Notes: a model not told the origin generated them from the letters alone. 64,000 bases of DNA from Candidatus Nitrospira nitrificans (GCF_001458775.1 NZ_CZPZ01000023.1:234007-298006), one strand, 5' to 3'. Counted from the stretch's first letter, positions 43,922 to 54,007 are shown. Numbers and translations: made by a program.

Positions 43922-44217
43922 TGCCCTCTCGTCATCACCTCTTGGGCTATCAGCTGAACTGGCCCATAAGCTAGAGTTCCGATCAGACTCCCCTCTTTTG
44001 CCTCGCATTTCCAAGATCTCCTGGATCTTGTGTACGCCGCTTCATCGAAAGTAATTGGTTTTGGAAGACCTGGACCGACAGATCCTTCTATCTCTCCCTG
44101 ATTAATCCGCAGGTGGGTGAGGTTTCTGTCTGGTTATCCGTCTTCTCTACGATAAGGTGTAATGTGCCGACTCGGCTCCCATGGGACGAAAGGCTGCGAC
44201 GACAACAGATCGTGAGC

Positions 44218-45285
44218 ATGAATGTCAAAAGCGTGATCGTGATGATTGGGATCGTTGCCGTGGTCGTCCTGATCATATTCCGATTGGGAAACCAATCACC
44301 CAGTGAGTCATCGACGACGACACCTGCGTCCGACCAGCCAATTTTGGTCGATATCGCCCCCGTCACCGTCGGGTCAATCACAGAATCAATCCAGGCCGTT
44401 GGGACGTTGGAGGCGGTCGCGTCGATCACCGTGAGACCCGAGATCGCCGGCGTCATTCGACGGATCCACTTCCAAGACGGACAGGTGGTTGAGCGCGCGG
44501 CTCCGTTGTTGGAACTGGAGCAAGAAGAACTCCAGTCACAAGTCACTCAGGCGGCGGCGGAGGAGAACATGGCGCTGGTGACCTATGAACGGTTGAAGCG
44601 GATTACGGATGAGCAGTCCGCTATCGTGCCGGCTCAACAGATGGATGAAGCCCGGATGGCGTGGCACGCGGCGGCGGCGAACCGTCGCCTCTACGAGGCT
44701 CGTCTGAAGAAAACCGTGATCCGTGCCTCGTTCAGCGGGACACTGGGGTTTCGCCGCGTTTCGATCGGAGACTACGTCCAGCCGGGGCAGGACCTCGTGA
44801 ATCTGGAGGACTTGCAGAATCTCCATGTGGATTTCAAGGTGGCGGAGGTGTGGTTGAGCCGGCTGCATGTCGGTCAACCGTTGATTGTCACGACGGAGGC
44901 CTTTCCGAATGCCACGTTCGCGGGACGGGTCACGGCGATTGATCCGCGAGTCGATGCCGTCAATCGGACGGTGGCGGTTCGTGCGGTCATTCCGAATCCC
45001 GCCGGCACGCTCCGGCCTGGTCTCTTTGTCACCGTTCGGTTGACCGTGGGTGAGGATACTCACGCGCTTCTGATCCCGGAAGAGGCCGAGTTTCTGCGGC
45101 AGGAGAAGACCATGGTGTTTCAGGTTGAAGAACGGATCGCCCGATTGAAAGAAGTCTCGTTGGGCGTGCGTGAACGGGGCATGGTCCAGGTGCGCGCCGG
45201 ATTGAAGGAAGGTGATCAGGTGGTCCGGACCGGAACCCACAAGCTGCGCGACGGCGCGCCGGTCTCGATCAAATCATCCGAGTAA
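44218..45285 (+). CDS. RND efflux periplasmic adaptor (membrane fusion protein)
   Basis: A 355-aa adaptor with one N-terminal anchor helix (SVIVMIGIVAVVVLIIF). The lipoyl-type halves are split by a coiled hairpin (VRPEIAGVIRRIHFQDGQVV, RASFSGTLGFRRVSIGDYVQ), and a beta-barrel with GRVTAIDPRVDAVNRTVAVR follows. It links the inner-membrane pump encoded next to an outer-membrane channel. ATG 44218 is preferred over the longer frame from 44113, whose extra 35 residues lack a family match. It is 296 bp from the island's right border. Confidence 0.9.
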   Translation: MNVKSVIVMIGIVAVVVLIIFRLGNQSPSESSTTTPASDQPILVDIAPVTVGSITESIQAVGTLEAVASITVRPEIAGVIRRIHFQDGQVVERAAPLLELEQEELQSQVTQAAAEENMALVTYERLKRITDEQSAIVPAQQMDEARMAWHAAAANRRLYEARLKKTVIRASFSGTLGFRRVSIGDYVQPGQDLVNLEDLQNLHVDFKVAEVWLSRLHVGQPLIVTTEAFPNATFAGRVTAIDPRVDAVNRTVAVRAVIPNPAGTLRPGLFVTVRLTVGEDTHALLIPEEAEFLRQEKTMVFQVEERIARLKEVSLGVRERGMVQVRAGLKEGDQVVRTGTHKLRDGAPVSIKSSE

Positions 45286-45341
45286 CGACGAACCCTCTTG
45301 CCCGATATGAGCGCGCCCTCTCCATTCCACTCAGAGTAGGT

Positions 45342-48300
45342 ATGAATCTTTCCGAGACCTGTATTCATCGGCCGGTGTTTGCAATCGTCATGACGCTGCT
45401 GCTGATGCTGTTCGGATTCTTGAGTTTCCTGCGATTGCCCGTTCGCGAGTACCCCGACATCAAACCGCCGATCGTATCCGTCCGAACGGTGTACCCGGGA
45501 GCCAGCGCATCCGTCGTCGAGTTGGACGTGACCACTCCGCTTGAAGACGTGCTCAGCGGCATTCAGGGACTCAGGACGATGACCTCTGCCAGCCGCGAAG
45601 AAGTGTCGTCGGTCACGCTGGAATTTGAATTGGGACGCGACCTGGACGGCGCCACCAACGACGTCCGGGATCGTGTTTCCCAAATTCGCCCGGTGTTGCC
45701 GTTGGGGATTCTTGAACCTCATGTCGAAAAGGCCGCGGCGGAGAATACCGAAGTTCTATGGCTCGCGGTCTCCAGCGATCGCTATTCCGAACTGGAACTT
45801 TCCGACCTCGCTGATCGATTCATCAAAGCGCAGTTGGCCATGATCCCCGGCGTGTCATCGACCTATCTCGACGGGGAACGTCGCTATGCCATGCGGATTT
45901 GGCTGGACCCCGATCGCCTCGCGGCTCGTCGTCTGACGGTTGAGGACGTGGAAGACGCGCTCCGAAATCAGAATGCATCGATCCCGGCCGGCCGCATTGA
46001 AAGCAATCAGATGGAATTCAGCGTCTCGCTCAAAGGGACCTTGCAAACCCCGAAGCAATTCGAATCGCTGATCATGGCCTACCGAGAAGGATACCCTGTT
46101 CGCCTGGAAGATGTGGCGCGCGTGGAATTGGCCGCGGAGGATACCCGCAAGGTGGTGCGATTCAACGGCAAGTCATCACTGGGGATTTCCGTGTCTCGCC
46201 AATCCAAGGCGAACACCTTGGCCGTGGTGCGCGCCGTCAGAGAGCAACTTCCGTCCATTGCGGCCGGGTTGCCGGAGGGTGTGGACCTGACGCTGGCGTG
46301 GGACAGTTCGACGCCGATCGAACGGTCGCTGGATGAAGTGTATATCGCCTTGGGGCTGTCGCTGTTTCTCGTCGTGCTGGTGATCTTTTGCTTTCTGGGA
46401 AGCGCGCGGGCGACGCTCATACCGGCGGTTGCCATCCCGGCGTCGATCATCGGGACGTGCACGATCATGGCGATGACCGGGTGTTCGCTGAACATCTTGA
46501 CCCTCCTGGGCCTTGTGCTCGCCGTTGGCCTCGTGGTGGATGACGCCATCATCGTCCTGGAGAATATTCATCGCCGGATCGTCGCAGGCATGCCGCCCGT
46601 GCGGGCCGCCATCGAGGGCACGAACGAAATTGCCTTTGCCGTCATCGCGACGACGATCTCGCTTGTGGCGGTGTTCGTTCCGATCGCCTTCGTGACGGAT
46701 ATCGTTGGTCGGCTGTTTACGGAATTGGCCATTGCGGTCGCGTCGGCGGTGCTGTTGTCTGGTTTCGTGGCATTGACCTTGACGCCGATGATGTCCGGAC
46801 GCTTGCTCCGCCAGGACAGCGGGGTGACTCGGTTTCGATTTGCCGCGCGACTGGCGGACGATCTCAGCCGGCAGTATCGGCGCGGGCTGGGATGGGTCAT
46901 GAACGCGCGAGTAGCCGTTGTGATCGTGGCGGTCGGAGCGAGCCTGGGGAGCCTGTCCATCTTGAACCGACTTCCGTCCGAACTCGCGCCGCTCGAGGAC
47001 ACGGGGTGGTTTTCCGGCTTCCTCATCGCGCCGCAAGGCGCCACCCTTCGATATACCGATACCTACGCCAAAGAGTTGGAATCGTTGCTCCGGACGGTCC
47101 CTGAGATTGCCCATACCTATACGATGGTGGCCCTCGGTGATCGTCCGACGAGGGTCAACCGTGCCGAGAGTTGGGTGACGTTGAAGGATTGGAAGGAGCG
47201 CGCGACAAGTCAGCAGGAAATCGTCGCGGGCTTGAATCAAAAACTCGGCATGTTGACGGGGGTGAAAGCCTATCTCCTCAATCCGTCCTCCCTCGGAGAC
47301 TGGTCGGAGAAATCGCCGGTGCAGTTTGTTCTCGGAGGATTGGACTATCAGGAGTTGCAACAGGCTGCCGAGACCCTGGTCTCACGGCTGGCCGGCCATC
47401 CGGGGTTTGTGTCGCCGGGAATGGATGCCGCGTTGGATACGCCGCATCTGGCGGTGGAAACGCATCGCGACAAGAGCGCCGATCTCGGTGTGTCGGTTGC
47501 CTCCATCGGACGGACGCTGGAGACCTTGCTCAGCGGAAGGCCGGTGAACACGTTTATGCAGAACGGCCGTCTGTACAAAGTGATCCTGAAAGTCGACGAT
47601 CGGAATCGCGAAACGCCCTCGGCCATCAGCCAGCTCTATGTGCGGGGGAATGACGGCGCATTGGTGCAGCTCAACAATATCGTGACGGTGAAGGAAGTGC
47701 CCGCGCCGGACGTGTTGAACCATTTTGATCGCATGCGCGCCGTCACGGTCAGCGCGGGATTGGCCGACGGCTTCACGCTGGGGCAAGCCCTGAAGTATCT
47801 GGATGAAACGGCCCACGACATTGTCAGGCCCGGTATGCGGACGGCCTATGCCGGAGAATCCAAGACCTTCGCGGAAAGCAATCGAAACCTCTATCTGACC
47901 TTCGTGCTGGCGCTGGCGGTCATCTTCTTAGTGCTCGCGGCGCAATTCGAGAGTTTCCGGCATCCTTGGACGATTTTGCTCACAGTGCCGCCGGCCCTGT
48001 CGGGATCGTTGCTCTCATTAGCCGCGATCGGCGGAACCCTCACCATTTATAGTCAGATCGGTCTGGTGATCCTGATCGGGCTCGTGACCAAGAACGCCAT
48101 CCTGATCGTGGAATTCGCCAATCAGCTTCGTGAACGGGGGATGGAGGTGTCCGAGGCGATCATCGAAGCAGCGGCGTTACGGCTTCGTCCGATCTTGATG
48201 ACGACCTGCGCGACGATCCTCGGAGCCTTGCCGCTCGCGCTGGCCACCGGCGCGGGAGCAGCGGGGCGCCGTCAGATCGGCGTCGTGCTCATAGGAGGTC

Positions 48301-48404
48301 TGGTGGTGTCCACCCTCGTGACGCTCGTCCTGGTTCCAGCCGGTTATATGATCCTCTCCGGAGCCGTGAAGGGGTCTAAGACCTCGGATACGAAGAGCCT
48401 ATAG
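45342..48404 (+). CDS. RND multidrug/efflux pump permease (AcrB/MexB type)
   Basis: A 1020-aa inner-membrane proton antiporter with the usual duplicated layout: 12 membrane helices and two large periplasmic loops. Helix 4 carries the paired aspartates of the proton relay (LAVGLVVDDAIIVLENI). The start MNLSETCIHRPVFAIVMTLL and the SLGISVSRQSKANTL segment are typical. It is 56 bp downstream of its adaptor and upstream of a TolC-type gene. Substrate is unknown. Confidence 0.93.
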   Translation: MNLSETCIHRPVFAIVMTLLLMLFGFLSFLRLPVREYPDIKPPIVSVRTVYPGASASVVELDVTTPLEDVLSGIQGLRTMTSASREEVSSVTLEFELGRDLDGATNDVRDRVSQIRPVLPLGILEPHVEKAAAENTEVLWLAVSSDRYSELELSDLADRFIKAQLAMIPGVSSTYLDGERRYAMRIWLDPDRLAARRLTVEDVEDALRNQNASIPAGRIESNQMEFSVSLKGTLQTPKQFESLIMAYREGYPVRLEDVARVELAAEDTRKVVRFNGKSSLGISVSRQSKANTLAVVRAVREQLPSIAAGLPEGVDLTLAWDSSTPIERSLDEVYIALGLSLFLVVLVIFCFLGSARATLIPAVAIPASIIGTCTIMAMTGCSLNILTLLGLVLAVGLVVDDAIIVLENIHRRIVAGMPPVRAAIEGTNEIAFAVIATTISLVAVFVPIAFVTDIVGRLFTELAIAVASAVLLSGFVALTLTPMMSGRLLRQDSGVTRFRFAARLADDLSRQYRRGLGWVMNARVAVVIVAVGASLGSLSILNRLPSELAPLEDTGWFSGFLIAPQGATLRYTDTYAKELESLLRTVPEIAHTYTMVALGDRPTRVNRAESWVTLKDWKERATSQQEIVAGLNQKLGMLTGVKAYLLNPSSLGDWSEKSPVQFVLGGLDYQELQQAAETLVSRLAGHPGFVSPGMDAALDTPHLAVETHRDKSADLGVSVASIGRTLETLLSGRPVNTFMQNGRLYKVILKVDDRNRETPSAISQLYVRGNDGALVQLNNIVTVKEVPAPDVLNHFDRMRAVTVSAGLADGFTLGQALKYLDETAHDIVRPGMRTAYAGESKTFAESNRNLYLTFVLALAVIFLVLAAQFESFRHPWTILLTVPPALSGSLLSLAAIGGTLTIYSQIGLVILIGLVTKNAILIVEFANQLRERGMEVSEAIIEAAALRLRPILMTTCATILGALPLALATGAGAAGRRQIGVVLIGGLVVSTLVTLVLVPAGYMILSGAVKGSKTSDTKSL

Positions 48405-48665
48405 GGCCTTCATGGCACAAAGTGGGCATGGTCTTGTGATCCGGCAACCACGACTGACGGGATGCCGAATTCCCATCCAGCCATCCAAATCGAGAAGGCC
48501 ATAGCCCACGTGACTCCGCCGGTATGTGAGGGGCAGGTCGGGTGGTCTCGTCTTACTATCGAGGGAGAGGATGGCGAGTCCATAGGGTAAGGAGCGGTCT
48601 GTCAACCTCATTCGATCCATGGTATGTCGGCTCTCAGGAGAGACTCAGATTCTGGAAGAGGTGTC

Positions 48666-50228
48666 ATGAATTGCAAATGGTGGACTCACGTCAGGGTCCT
48701 TGCCATCGGGATCGCCGGCTCGATGAGCATGTTCTCGCCATCGCTGAGTTGGAGCCTGGATATTACCCAACCGGCTCCTGTGGAACGTCATGAAACGGTG
48801 TCCCTGGCTGATGCAGCGGTTCGCGCCCTGCAGAACAATCTCGATATTAGTCTCAGCCGCCATACCAAAGAAAGTCGGTTGAGCGATATCGTCATCGAGC
48901 AAGCGAAGTTCGATCCCACCGTGAGCCTGAACGGTCGGTATCTCCGGACGGTCGATCCTCTCAATCGACCGGTGTTCGGGGCAACCGGGTTTCAGCTGAA
49001 CCAGATCACGACCTTCGATCAGCGTACCCATGCCGTAAGCGTCGATGCCTCGACCAACCTTGTGACGGGCGGGAATATCGATGTGAATTACAGCCCTGCC
49101 AGAAACAACGTCAATCAAGATCTCGCGGATGGATTCTTGTTCAACCCTGCCTGGACCGGCGGCTTGTCGTTCACCGTGACCCAACCGCTGCTCAAGAACG
49201 CCGGGATCGGGGTCAACACCACCTTCATCAAGATCGCCCAAAACAACGCGGTCGTCGAGCAGCATATCTTTCGGGACCGTGTCTTGACCGTCATTGCCTC
49301 AGTCGAACAAAACTATTGGGAACTGGTGTATGCGAAAGAAAATGTGAAGGTCGCCCAGGCGGCATTAAAAGCGGCCGAGGAACTGTTGGCGACCAATCGC
49401 ATCAAGGCCAAAGGCGGCGTGATGTCGGTCGTCGATGTGCTCCAAGCCGAGGCCGCCGTCGCGTCCAGAGTGGAGCAGGTCTTGGTAGCTGAGAAAGTCA
49501 TCCGCGACGAGGAAGATCAACTGCGGACGCTTTTGAATCCCGGCGAAGCCGAGCTGCGGCAAACCGTGCGGCTCACGCCCATTGACGCCCCCATCACGTA
49601 TCTCGAAACCATCAGCCTCGAAGAAGCCATCGAGACCGCGATCGAACAGCGTCCGGAAATCGTGCAGGCCAAGAAGAATATCGAGTCCAGCGAATTGAAC
49701 ACGCAATTTGCGCGCAACCAGTTGCTTCCCACGCTCTCCGTCCAGGGGACGATGGGTCTTTCAGGACTGGGCAGCGACTATGGAGGCTCGTTCACCAGAA
49801 ATTTCAGCGGCGATTTCTATAACTACGGCGCGGGGCTGCTGTTCAGCTACCCGCTCGGCAACCGCTCCGCCCTCAGCACGTACAACAAACGCAAATTGGA
49901 TGCGAAGAACGCCGAGGTCGCCCTTGCGAGTGTCCGCCATCAGATTATTCTCGGTGTTCGCGAAGCCGTGCGCCGCGCGCAGACGGACTTCAAACGTATC
50001 GAGACCACCCGTTCAGCCCGTATCCTTGCCGAGAAGCAGCTGCAAACCGAGCAGGAACGACTCAAGGTAGGACTCAGCACCACTCGCTTTGTCCTCGAAT
50101 TTCAACGCGATCTCGCAACCGCGCAGGGAAACGAGTTGCGGGCCATCGTGGACTACAACAAGTCCCTCTCCAATCTCGCGCGGCATACCGCGACGACGCT
50201 AGACCGCTATCATCTTGAACTCTCATAG
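48666..50228 (+). CDS. TolC-family outer-membrane efflux channel
   Basis: A 520-aa protein with a signal peptide (ending near LSWSLD) and two homologous halves of long coiled helices (VYAKENVKVAQAALKAAEEL, VRHQIILGVREAVRRAQTDF). These are typical of TolC/OEP proteins that form the outer-membrane exit duct. GAGGTG lies just before ATG 48666. About 260 bp separates it from the RND permease gene, and I see nothing else in that gap. It probably completes the tripartite pump. Confidence 0.88.
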   Translation: MNCKWWTHVRVLAIGIAGSMSMFSPSLSWSLDITQPAPVERHETVSLADAAVRALQNNLDISLSRHTKESRLSDIVIEQAKFDPTVSLNGRYLRTVDPLNRPVFGATGFQLNQITTFDQRTHAVSVDASTNLVTGGNIDVNYSPARNNVNQDLADGFLFNPAWTGGLSFTVTQPLLKNAGIGVNTTFIKIAQNNAVVEQHIFRDRVLTVIASVEQNYWELVYAKENVKVAQAALKAAEELLATNRIKAKGGVMSVVDVLQAEAAVASRVEQVLVAEKVIRDEEDQLRTLLNPGEAELRQTVRLTPIDAPITYLETISLEEAIETAIEQRPEIVQAKKNIESSELNTQFARNQLLPTLSVQGTMGLSGLGSDYGGSFTRNFSGDFYNYGAGLLFSYPLGNRSALSTYNKRKLDAKNAEVALASVRHQIILGVREAVRRAQTDFKRIETTRSARILAEKQLQTEQERLKVGLSTTRFVLEFQRDLATAQGNELRAIVDYNKSLSNLARHTATTLDRYHLELS

Positions 50229-50473
50229 ATATCGCGGGATTCGGAGCCATGGAGGTGTCTCCTCGAGTCCTCTCCGTCTGTCTTTTCGGCAAGCCAAAAT
50301 TTTTTCCAGGGACGGGTGAGGTAACGAGAGTCTTATCCGTCTGTACAGTGATGCACTGTATCGACCTAACCGTCGTTCAGTTTGTCGCCACATCAGCACA
50401 ATGGGGCCAGGCCGAGACAGCGAGGCCATGATGCCCGTCTGTCGTTAGCGGGTGAGGGGTATAAGGATTCACG

Positions 50474-50899
50474 ATGAACATTCTGACACAACTGATCGAT
50501 TACGGAATTATCGGGCTGTTGGTCGTGCTCAGCCTGTGGGCATTGGCCGTGGCGGTGGAACGGTGGCTCTATTATCGGCGCGTGAACTTGAATCAGTTCG
50601 AGAACATTCAGAGCATGGAAATAGCCTTGACGAAAGGGCTGGTCGTGATCGGAACGGTGGCGGCCAATGCGCCCTACATCGGGCTCTTGGGAACGGTGTT
50701 GGGGATCATGTTGACCTTCCACACGATGGGCACCTCGGGCACCATGGCGGTCGGCACGATCATGGTCGGGCTCAGTCTAGCGCTCAAAGCCACGGCCATC
50801 GGGTTATTGGTCGCGATCCCATGTGTCGTGCTGAATAACATCCTTCGACGGCGCGTCACCGAGCTCCTCACGCTGTACAAGGTGCAGCATGGAGCGTGA
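50474..50899 (+). CDS. exbB: ExbB-type proton channel of a TonB system
   Basis: A 141-aa MotA/TolQ/ExbB family protein, shorter than E. coli ExbB. Helices are at about 8-30 and in TVAANAPYIGLLGTVLGIML and LSLALKATAIGLLVAIPCVV, with the conserved APYIGLLGTV block. With ExbD it would use the proton gradient to energise TonB. Its end overlaps exbD by 11 bp. The 245 bp upstream hold no gene. Confidence 0.88.
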   Translation: MNILTQLIDYGIIGLLVVLSLWALAVAVERWLYYRRVNLNQFENIQSMEIALTKGLVVIGTVAANAPYIGLLGTVLGIMLTFHTMGTSGTMAVGTIMVGLSLALKATAIGLLVAIPCVVLNNILRRRVTELLTLYKVQHGA

Positions 50900-51263
50900 G
50901 CTGAATCAAATCAATGTCATTCCTCTCGTGGATGTGATGTTGGTCCTTTTAGTGATTGTCTTGACCACAGCCACGTTCATTTCGGCCGGCCAGGTCCCCG
51001 TGGAATTGGCGAAGGCCAAGGAAGTGAACGACCACAAGGACGTGCCGCTGATGATCACCCTGACGGCCGACGGTCGGCTGTTCGTCAATGACCAACCGGT
51101 TTCGGCGGATGGTCTGACGGCGATGCTGAACGGGCACCCGCGCGAGTCGATCGTCGTCCTCCGGGCTGATCGCGTCACGATCTTGGAGCGGTTTGTGGGA
51201 GTGGTCGATGAAGTCAAGGGCCTCGGATTTCGACAGGTCAGTTTGGAGGTCCTTCGATCATGA
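50889..51263 (+). CDS. exbD: ExbD-type TonB energiser subunit
   Basis: A 124-aa protein with one membrane helix carrying the functional aspartate (NVIPLVDVMLVLLVIVLTTA), followed by a periplasmic domain with ITLTADGRLFVNDQPV. This is the standard ExbD/TolR layout. Overlaps with exbB upstream and tonB downstream indicate translational coupling. Confidence 0.9.
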   Translation: MERELNQINVIPLVDVMLVLLVIVLTTATFISAGQVPVELAKAKEVNDHKDVPLMITLTADGRLFVNDQPVSADGLTAMLNGHPRESIVVLRADRVTILERFVGVVDEVKGLGFRQVSLEVLRS

Positions 51264-52096
51264 CCGCGCTCGAATTCGATCGTATCGGCGCGAGCACGGT
51301 CCCCGAACAGGCGCGGGGATGGATGGCGTCCGTCATGCTGCACCTCCTGGGTCTCGCCGCCGCGACGCTTGTGATGGCGGAGATTCAGCCGCCGGTTCAG
51401 CGAGAGTTGTTTCAGTGGGATGTCTCGATGGTTGACTCGCCGACTCAATCTGAATCGCAGCCGACCGAACAAGCGATCCAGCCTCCTCCTTCACCCGTTA
51501 AACCGAAGCCTCCCATTAAAACGACTAAAACGACCGCTAAGCCGCTTGCTCAACACACTCCGCCGCCGACTCCCTACGAGGCAACGGTTCCGATAGAAAC
51601 GACGCAGGTCATCAAGGACGTGGTTGAAAACGTCGAGCCGGTGACGGAGTCTCCCGCAGTGGAAGCGTCGGAGAGCCGAGTGGTCACCGCTCAGGTCGTC
51701 ATGGCATCCGAGTCGCCGACTATCGAACAGCGCGTCGAGTCGACGGAAGCGGCGGTAGAACAACGCATCATCCAACAGAAGCTCGTGCACTATCGTAGGA
51801 CTCAGGCGGACTACGGCTGGCTGGGCGACATGGTTCGGAAACGCATCGAAGAATTGAAACGCTATCCGACGCTCGCGCGCGAGAACCACTGGGAGGGCAG
51901 AGTCGTCGTCCAAGCGGTCATTAAGGCGGACGGTACGGTCGGGGATCTCACTGTCGCTGAAAGCTCTGGTCATGCATTGCTCGATCAGGACGCGTTGGTG
52001 GTCATGAGGAAAGCCTCCCCGTTGACGCTCAAATATCAATTGGAAAAGTCGCAGATTACCATTCTGATTCCGATCAGCTATCGCTTGGAAGGGTAG
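51260..52096 (+). CDS. tonB: TonB energy-transducing protein
   Basis: A 278-aa protein with an N-terminal anchor (WMASVMLHLLGLAAATLVMA), a Pro/Lys-rich spacer (PPPSPVKPKPPIKTTKTTAK) that spans the periplasm, and a C-terminal TonB domain (YPTLARENHWEGRVVVQAVI, VAESSGHALLDQDAL). It transmits energy from ExbB/ExbD to outer-membrane receptors, presumably the iron receptor further downstream. The first ATG overlaps the end of exbD by 4 bp. Confidence 0.9.
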   Translation: MTALEFDRIGASTVPEQARGWMASVMLHLLGLAAATLVMAEIQPPVQRELFQWDVSMVDSPTQSESQPTEQAIQPPPSPVKPKPPIKTTKTTAKPLAQHTPPPTPYEATVPIETTQVIKDVVENVEPVTESPAVEASESRVVTAQVVMASESPTIEQRVESTEAAVEQRIIQQKLVHYRRTQADYGWLGDMVRKRIEELKRYPTLARENHWEGRVVVQAVIKADGTVGDLTVAESSGHALLDQDALVVMRKASPLTLKYQLEKSQITILIPISYRLEG

Positions 52097-52146
52097 CACG
52101 TGGACGGAACAATTCGATCGACATGGAACATAAAAGGAGAAACACG

Positions 52147-52605
52147 ATGAATCGCCTGACGATCGCTCGTTCGATCATCCGCCCCGCCGCGTTGATATCC
52201 TCAGTGGGCATGCTCTGCCTGCTCGTCGGTCCGGTTTTGGCTCAGAGCAAAAGCGAGAAAGCTTTCCATGCCGTGGCGGTCGATGCCAAGAGCGTAGAAA
52301 CAGACGTCAAAAACGTCGTCTTCTATTATGAAGAAAAGATCAGCGAAACGGCGTTCGTTCCGCACGAGATGCGTGAGTTACCCGTGAAGCGCGGCACCGC
52401 CACGGTCAAAATAAAGTTCGATGGCATCAAACATATCGATCTCAAGCCGACCGGCAACGGCTCAGCGCCGAACGTGACCATCACGCTGAACGACGGCAAG
52501 ACGGGAGAGTTTATCTTGGCCGTCGCGGGCAGTTTCAAGGGACAATCCGATTTCGGAGAAGTTGAATTGCCGGCAGCCGAACTGAAAAAGCTTACATTCA
52601 AGTAG
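52147..52605 (+). CDS. Exported protein linked to the TonB operon
   Basis: A 152-aa protein with a signal peptide (ending LVGPVLAQS) and a beta-rich mature part (VKNVVFYYEEKISETAFVPH, TATVKIKFDGIKHIDLKPTG). AAAGGAG before ATG 52147 sets the start. It follows tonB by 50 bp and is likely in the same transcript. The family is unknown to me; a periplasmic helper of iron or metal uptake is a guess from context. Confidence 0.6.
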   Translation: MNRLTIARSIIRPAALISSVGMLCLLVGPVLAQSKSEKAFHAVAVDAKSVETDVKNVVFYYEEKISETAFVPHEMRELPVKRGTATVKIKFDGIKHIDLKPTGNGSAPNVTITLNDGKTGEFILAVAGSFKGQSDFGEVELPAAELKKLTFK

Positions 52606-52851
52606 CTTCATTTCGCCGCGCCGTTGTGTCCGGTCTGTTCGATGGTCGTTGTCCTGGGTGTTTCGATTCAACATCGCGCGAGGAGAGGACAGACGTGTCT
52701 ATTCTTCGATCTTCCTCAGGGCTTTTTCACGCATGCCGGTTCCGCGCCAGTTTTGCGCGCGCGCATGAGTCAACTCTTTCGCGGATGGGGTTCCGCCTCT
52801 CTGGATCACGACACCAGCCATGCCGCGCAACGCGGTGGACGAGGTAGGACG

Positions 52852-53037
52852 ATGAGCGAATCACGCGCGCCGGCAGTAGCAAGTGCGGACGTTCGGTGCC
52901 GCTGCGGGAAGCTGATAGCCCGCTGGGAGGGTGAAAATCTGGTCATCAAGTGTACGCGCTGCCGACGATTTGTCAGAATTCTCGCGTCGGCCATCGGCGG
53001 CAGGATGCCCGATCCGCAACCCAGTTCACATCGATAG
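52852..53037 (+). CDS. Com-like zinc-ribbon protein (61 aa)
   Basis: A short protein with two CxxC-like knuckles: RCRCGKLIARWEGENLVIKC and then CTRCRRFVRI. This is the pattern of Com, the small zinc-finger translational activator of phage Mu mom. Related Com-like proteins occur in many bacteria without known role. GAGGTAGG precedes ATG 52852. It lies after the TonB operon and 74 bp before a conserved terminator motif. Confidence 0.6.
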   Translation: MSESRAPAVASADVRCRCGKLIARWEGENLVIKCTRCRRFVRILASAIGGRMPDPQPSSHR

Positions 53038-53111
53038 CATCATGCCACAGTGAGTCCGGTCCATAGGGCGTGGCGGTGAATTCTTGTCGCGCATTCATCG
53101 TCGCGGGAGTC

Positions 53112-53172
53112 ACGAGGCCAGAGGTCATATCGACCGGAGCCCAAGGCGTCACAAGACGCCTTGGGCTTTTTA
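53112..53172 (+). terminator. Conserved motif with intrinsic terminator (copy 1)
   Basis: The box ACGAGGCCAGAGGT (53112) is followed, 26 bp from its start, by a perfect 13-bp stem (AGCCCAAGGCGTC, loop ACAA) and a T-run. The same box and hairpin recur at 57806 and 59010. No Fur-like promoter is seen upstream here, so this copy may simply end the Com-like transcript. Confidence 0.75.
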
Positions 53173-53419
53173 GTTACGCTATGGCGGATGGGTGACGTAA
53201 GTCGCGGCGTGGTTTTTTAAGGAAGTGCACGTAAGAATACAACGGGTCCTGCAGTGCAGGGCCTGCCGCAAGATTTGTCGTGCTCTGAGTGCGATCAGAC
53301 TCATGCGCGAGATCTTCGGTGATTCCAGGCGATCCATGGTCGAACGGCCTCACCGGCAGGACGGACAGCAGGCTGCTCCCTGGCAAGCGGCGGAAGGCCA
53401 GGCCCGGCGGCTCATCGCG

Positions 53420-53601
53420 TTCTTCGGGCACCATGGGATGATCGGTGTCTCAATTTTCACCAGCAGGACCGGGCGGTGCAGACCCCCAGCCGCTGGCAGG
53501 TGCGGCAGCCGATCTACTCGAACTTCGTCGGGCGCTGGAAACGCTATCGAGCGTATCTGCCTGAATTGGAAACCGCCTGTGCAGAGATAGAGGGAAGATG
53601 A
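53420..53601 (+). pseudogene. Sulfotransferase C-terminal remnant
   Basis: The frame gives PWDDRCLNFHQQDRAVQTPS and then RWQVRQPIYSNFVGRWKRYR before a stop at 53601. This is the usual C-terminus of TPR-linked sulfotransferases (the V-x-TPS-x-WQVRQP-Y block). The sequence upstream to 53173 shows no clear match, and no start is present. It lies directly before a cysC remnant, so a sulfation gene set once stood here. Confidence 0.6.
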
Positions 53602-53639
53602 TTCTCATACCATTTGAGTGTCGGTCCGAGCTGAGTACT

Positions 53640-53852
53640 CGTTCTGCAAGAATGAAGCCATTTCGTCAAGACTTGGTTTCACCGTCTGGCTCACCGGCTT
53701 GCCGGGGGCGGGCAAGACGACCTTGGCGCGATTGCTGACGACGACGCTTCGACAACAGGATCTATCGGTCGATTACTGGACGGGGGCGAGCTGCGGCGAA
53801 CCCTCACCAAGGATCTCGGCTTCTCACGCACCGACGGCGTGGCGCCGACGCA
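53640..53852 (+). pseudogene. Adenylylsulfate kinase (cysC) remnant
   Basis: GFTVWLTGLPGAGKTTLARL carries the P-loop of APS kinase. After a frame change, the sequence continues as GGELRRTLTKDLGFSRTDG, which is the next conserved CysC block. The gene then ends. It would have made PAPS, the sulfate donor of the sulfotransferase whose remnant lies upstream. The following 155 bp hold nothing recognisable. Confidence 0.65.
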
Positions 53853-54007
53853 GTGTGTAGAAGCTATCCTGGTTGTCTTACAAGGACGGGTAAAAACCAT
53901 GTCCAGTCCATTCAGGGGTGAGGTTTTGGTGCATTCGCACGTCATAAGTAAATGTGTAGGTCTGTTCAGACGAAGGTCCAACCCGTTAGGCCTTCTAAGC
54001 GATTGTC

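Noticed and set aside
46176..47360. Minus-strand frame of 394 codons inside the RND permease gene
   Set aside because: Antisense shadow, rich in Arg and His, no domain, no start signal.
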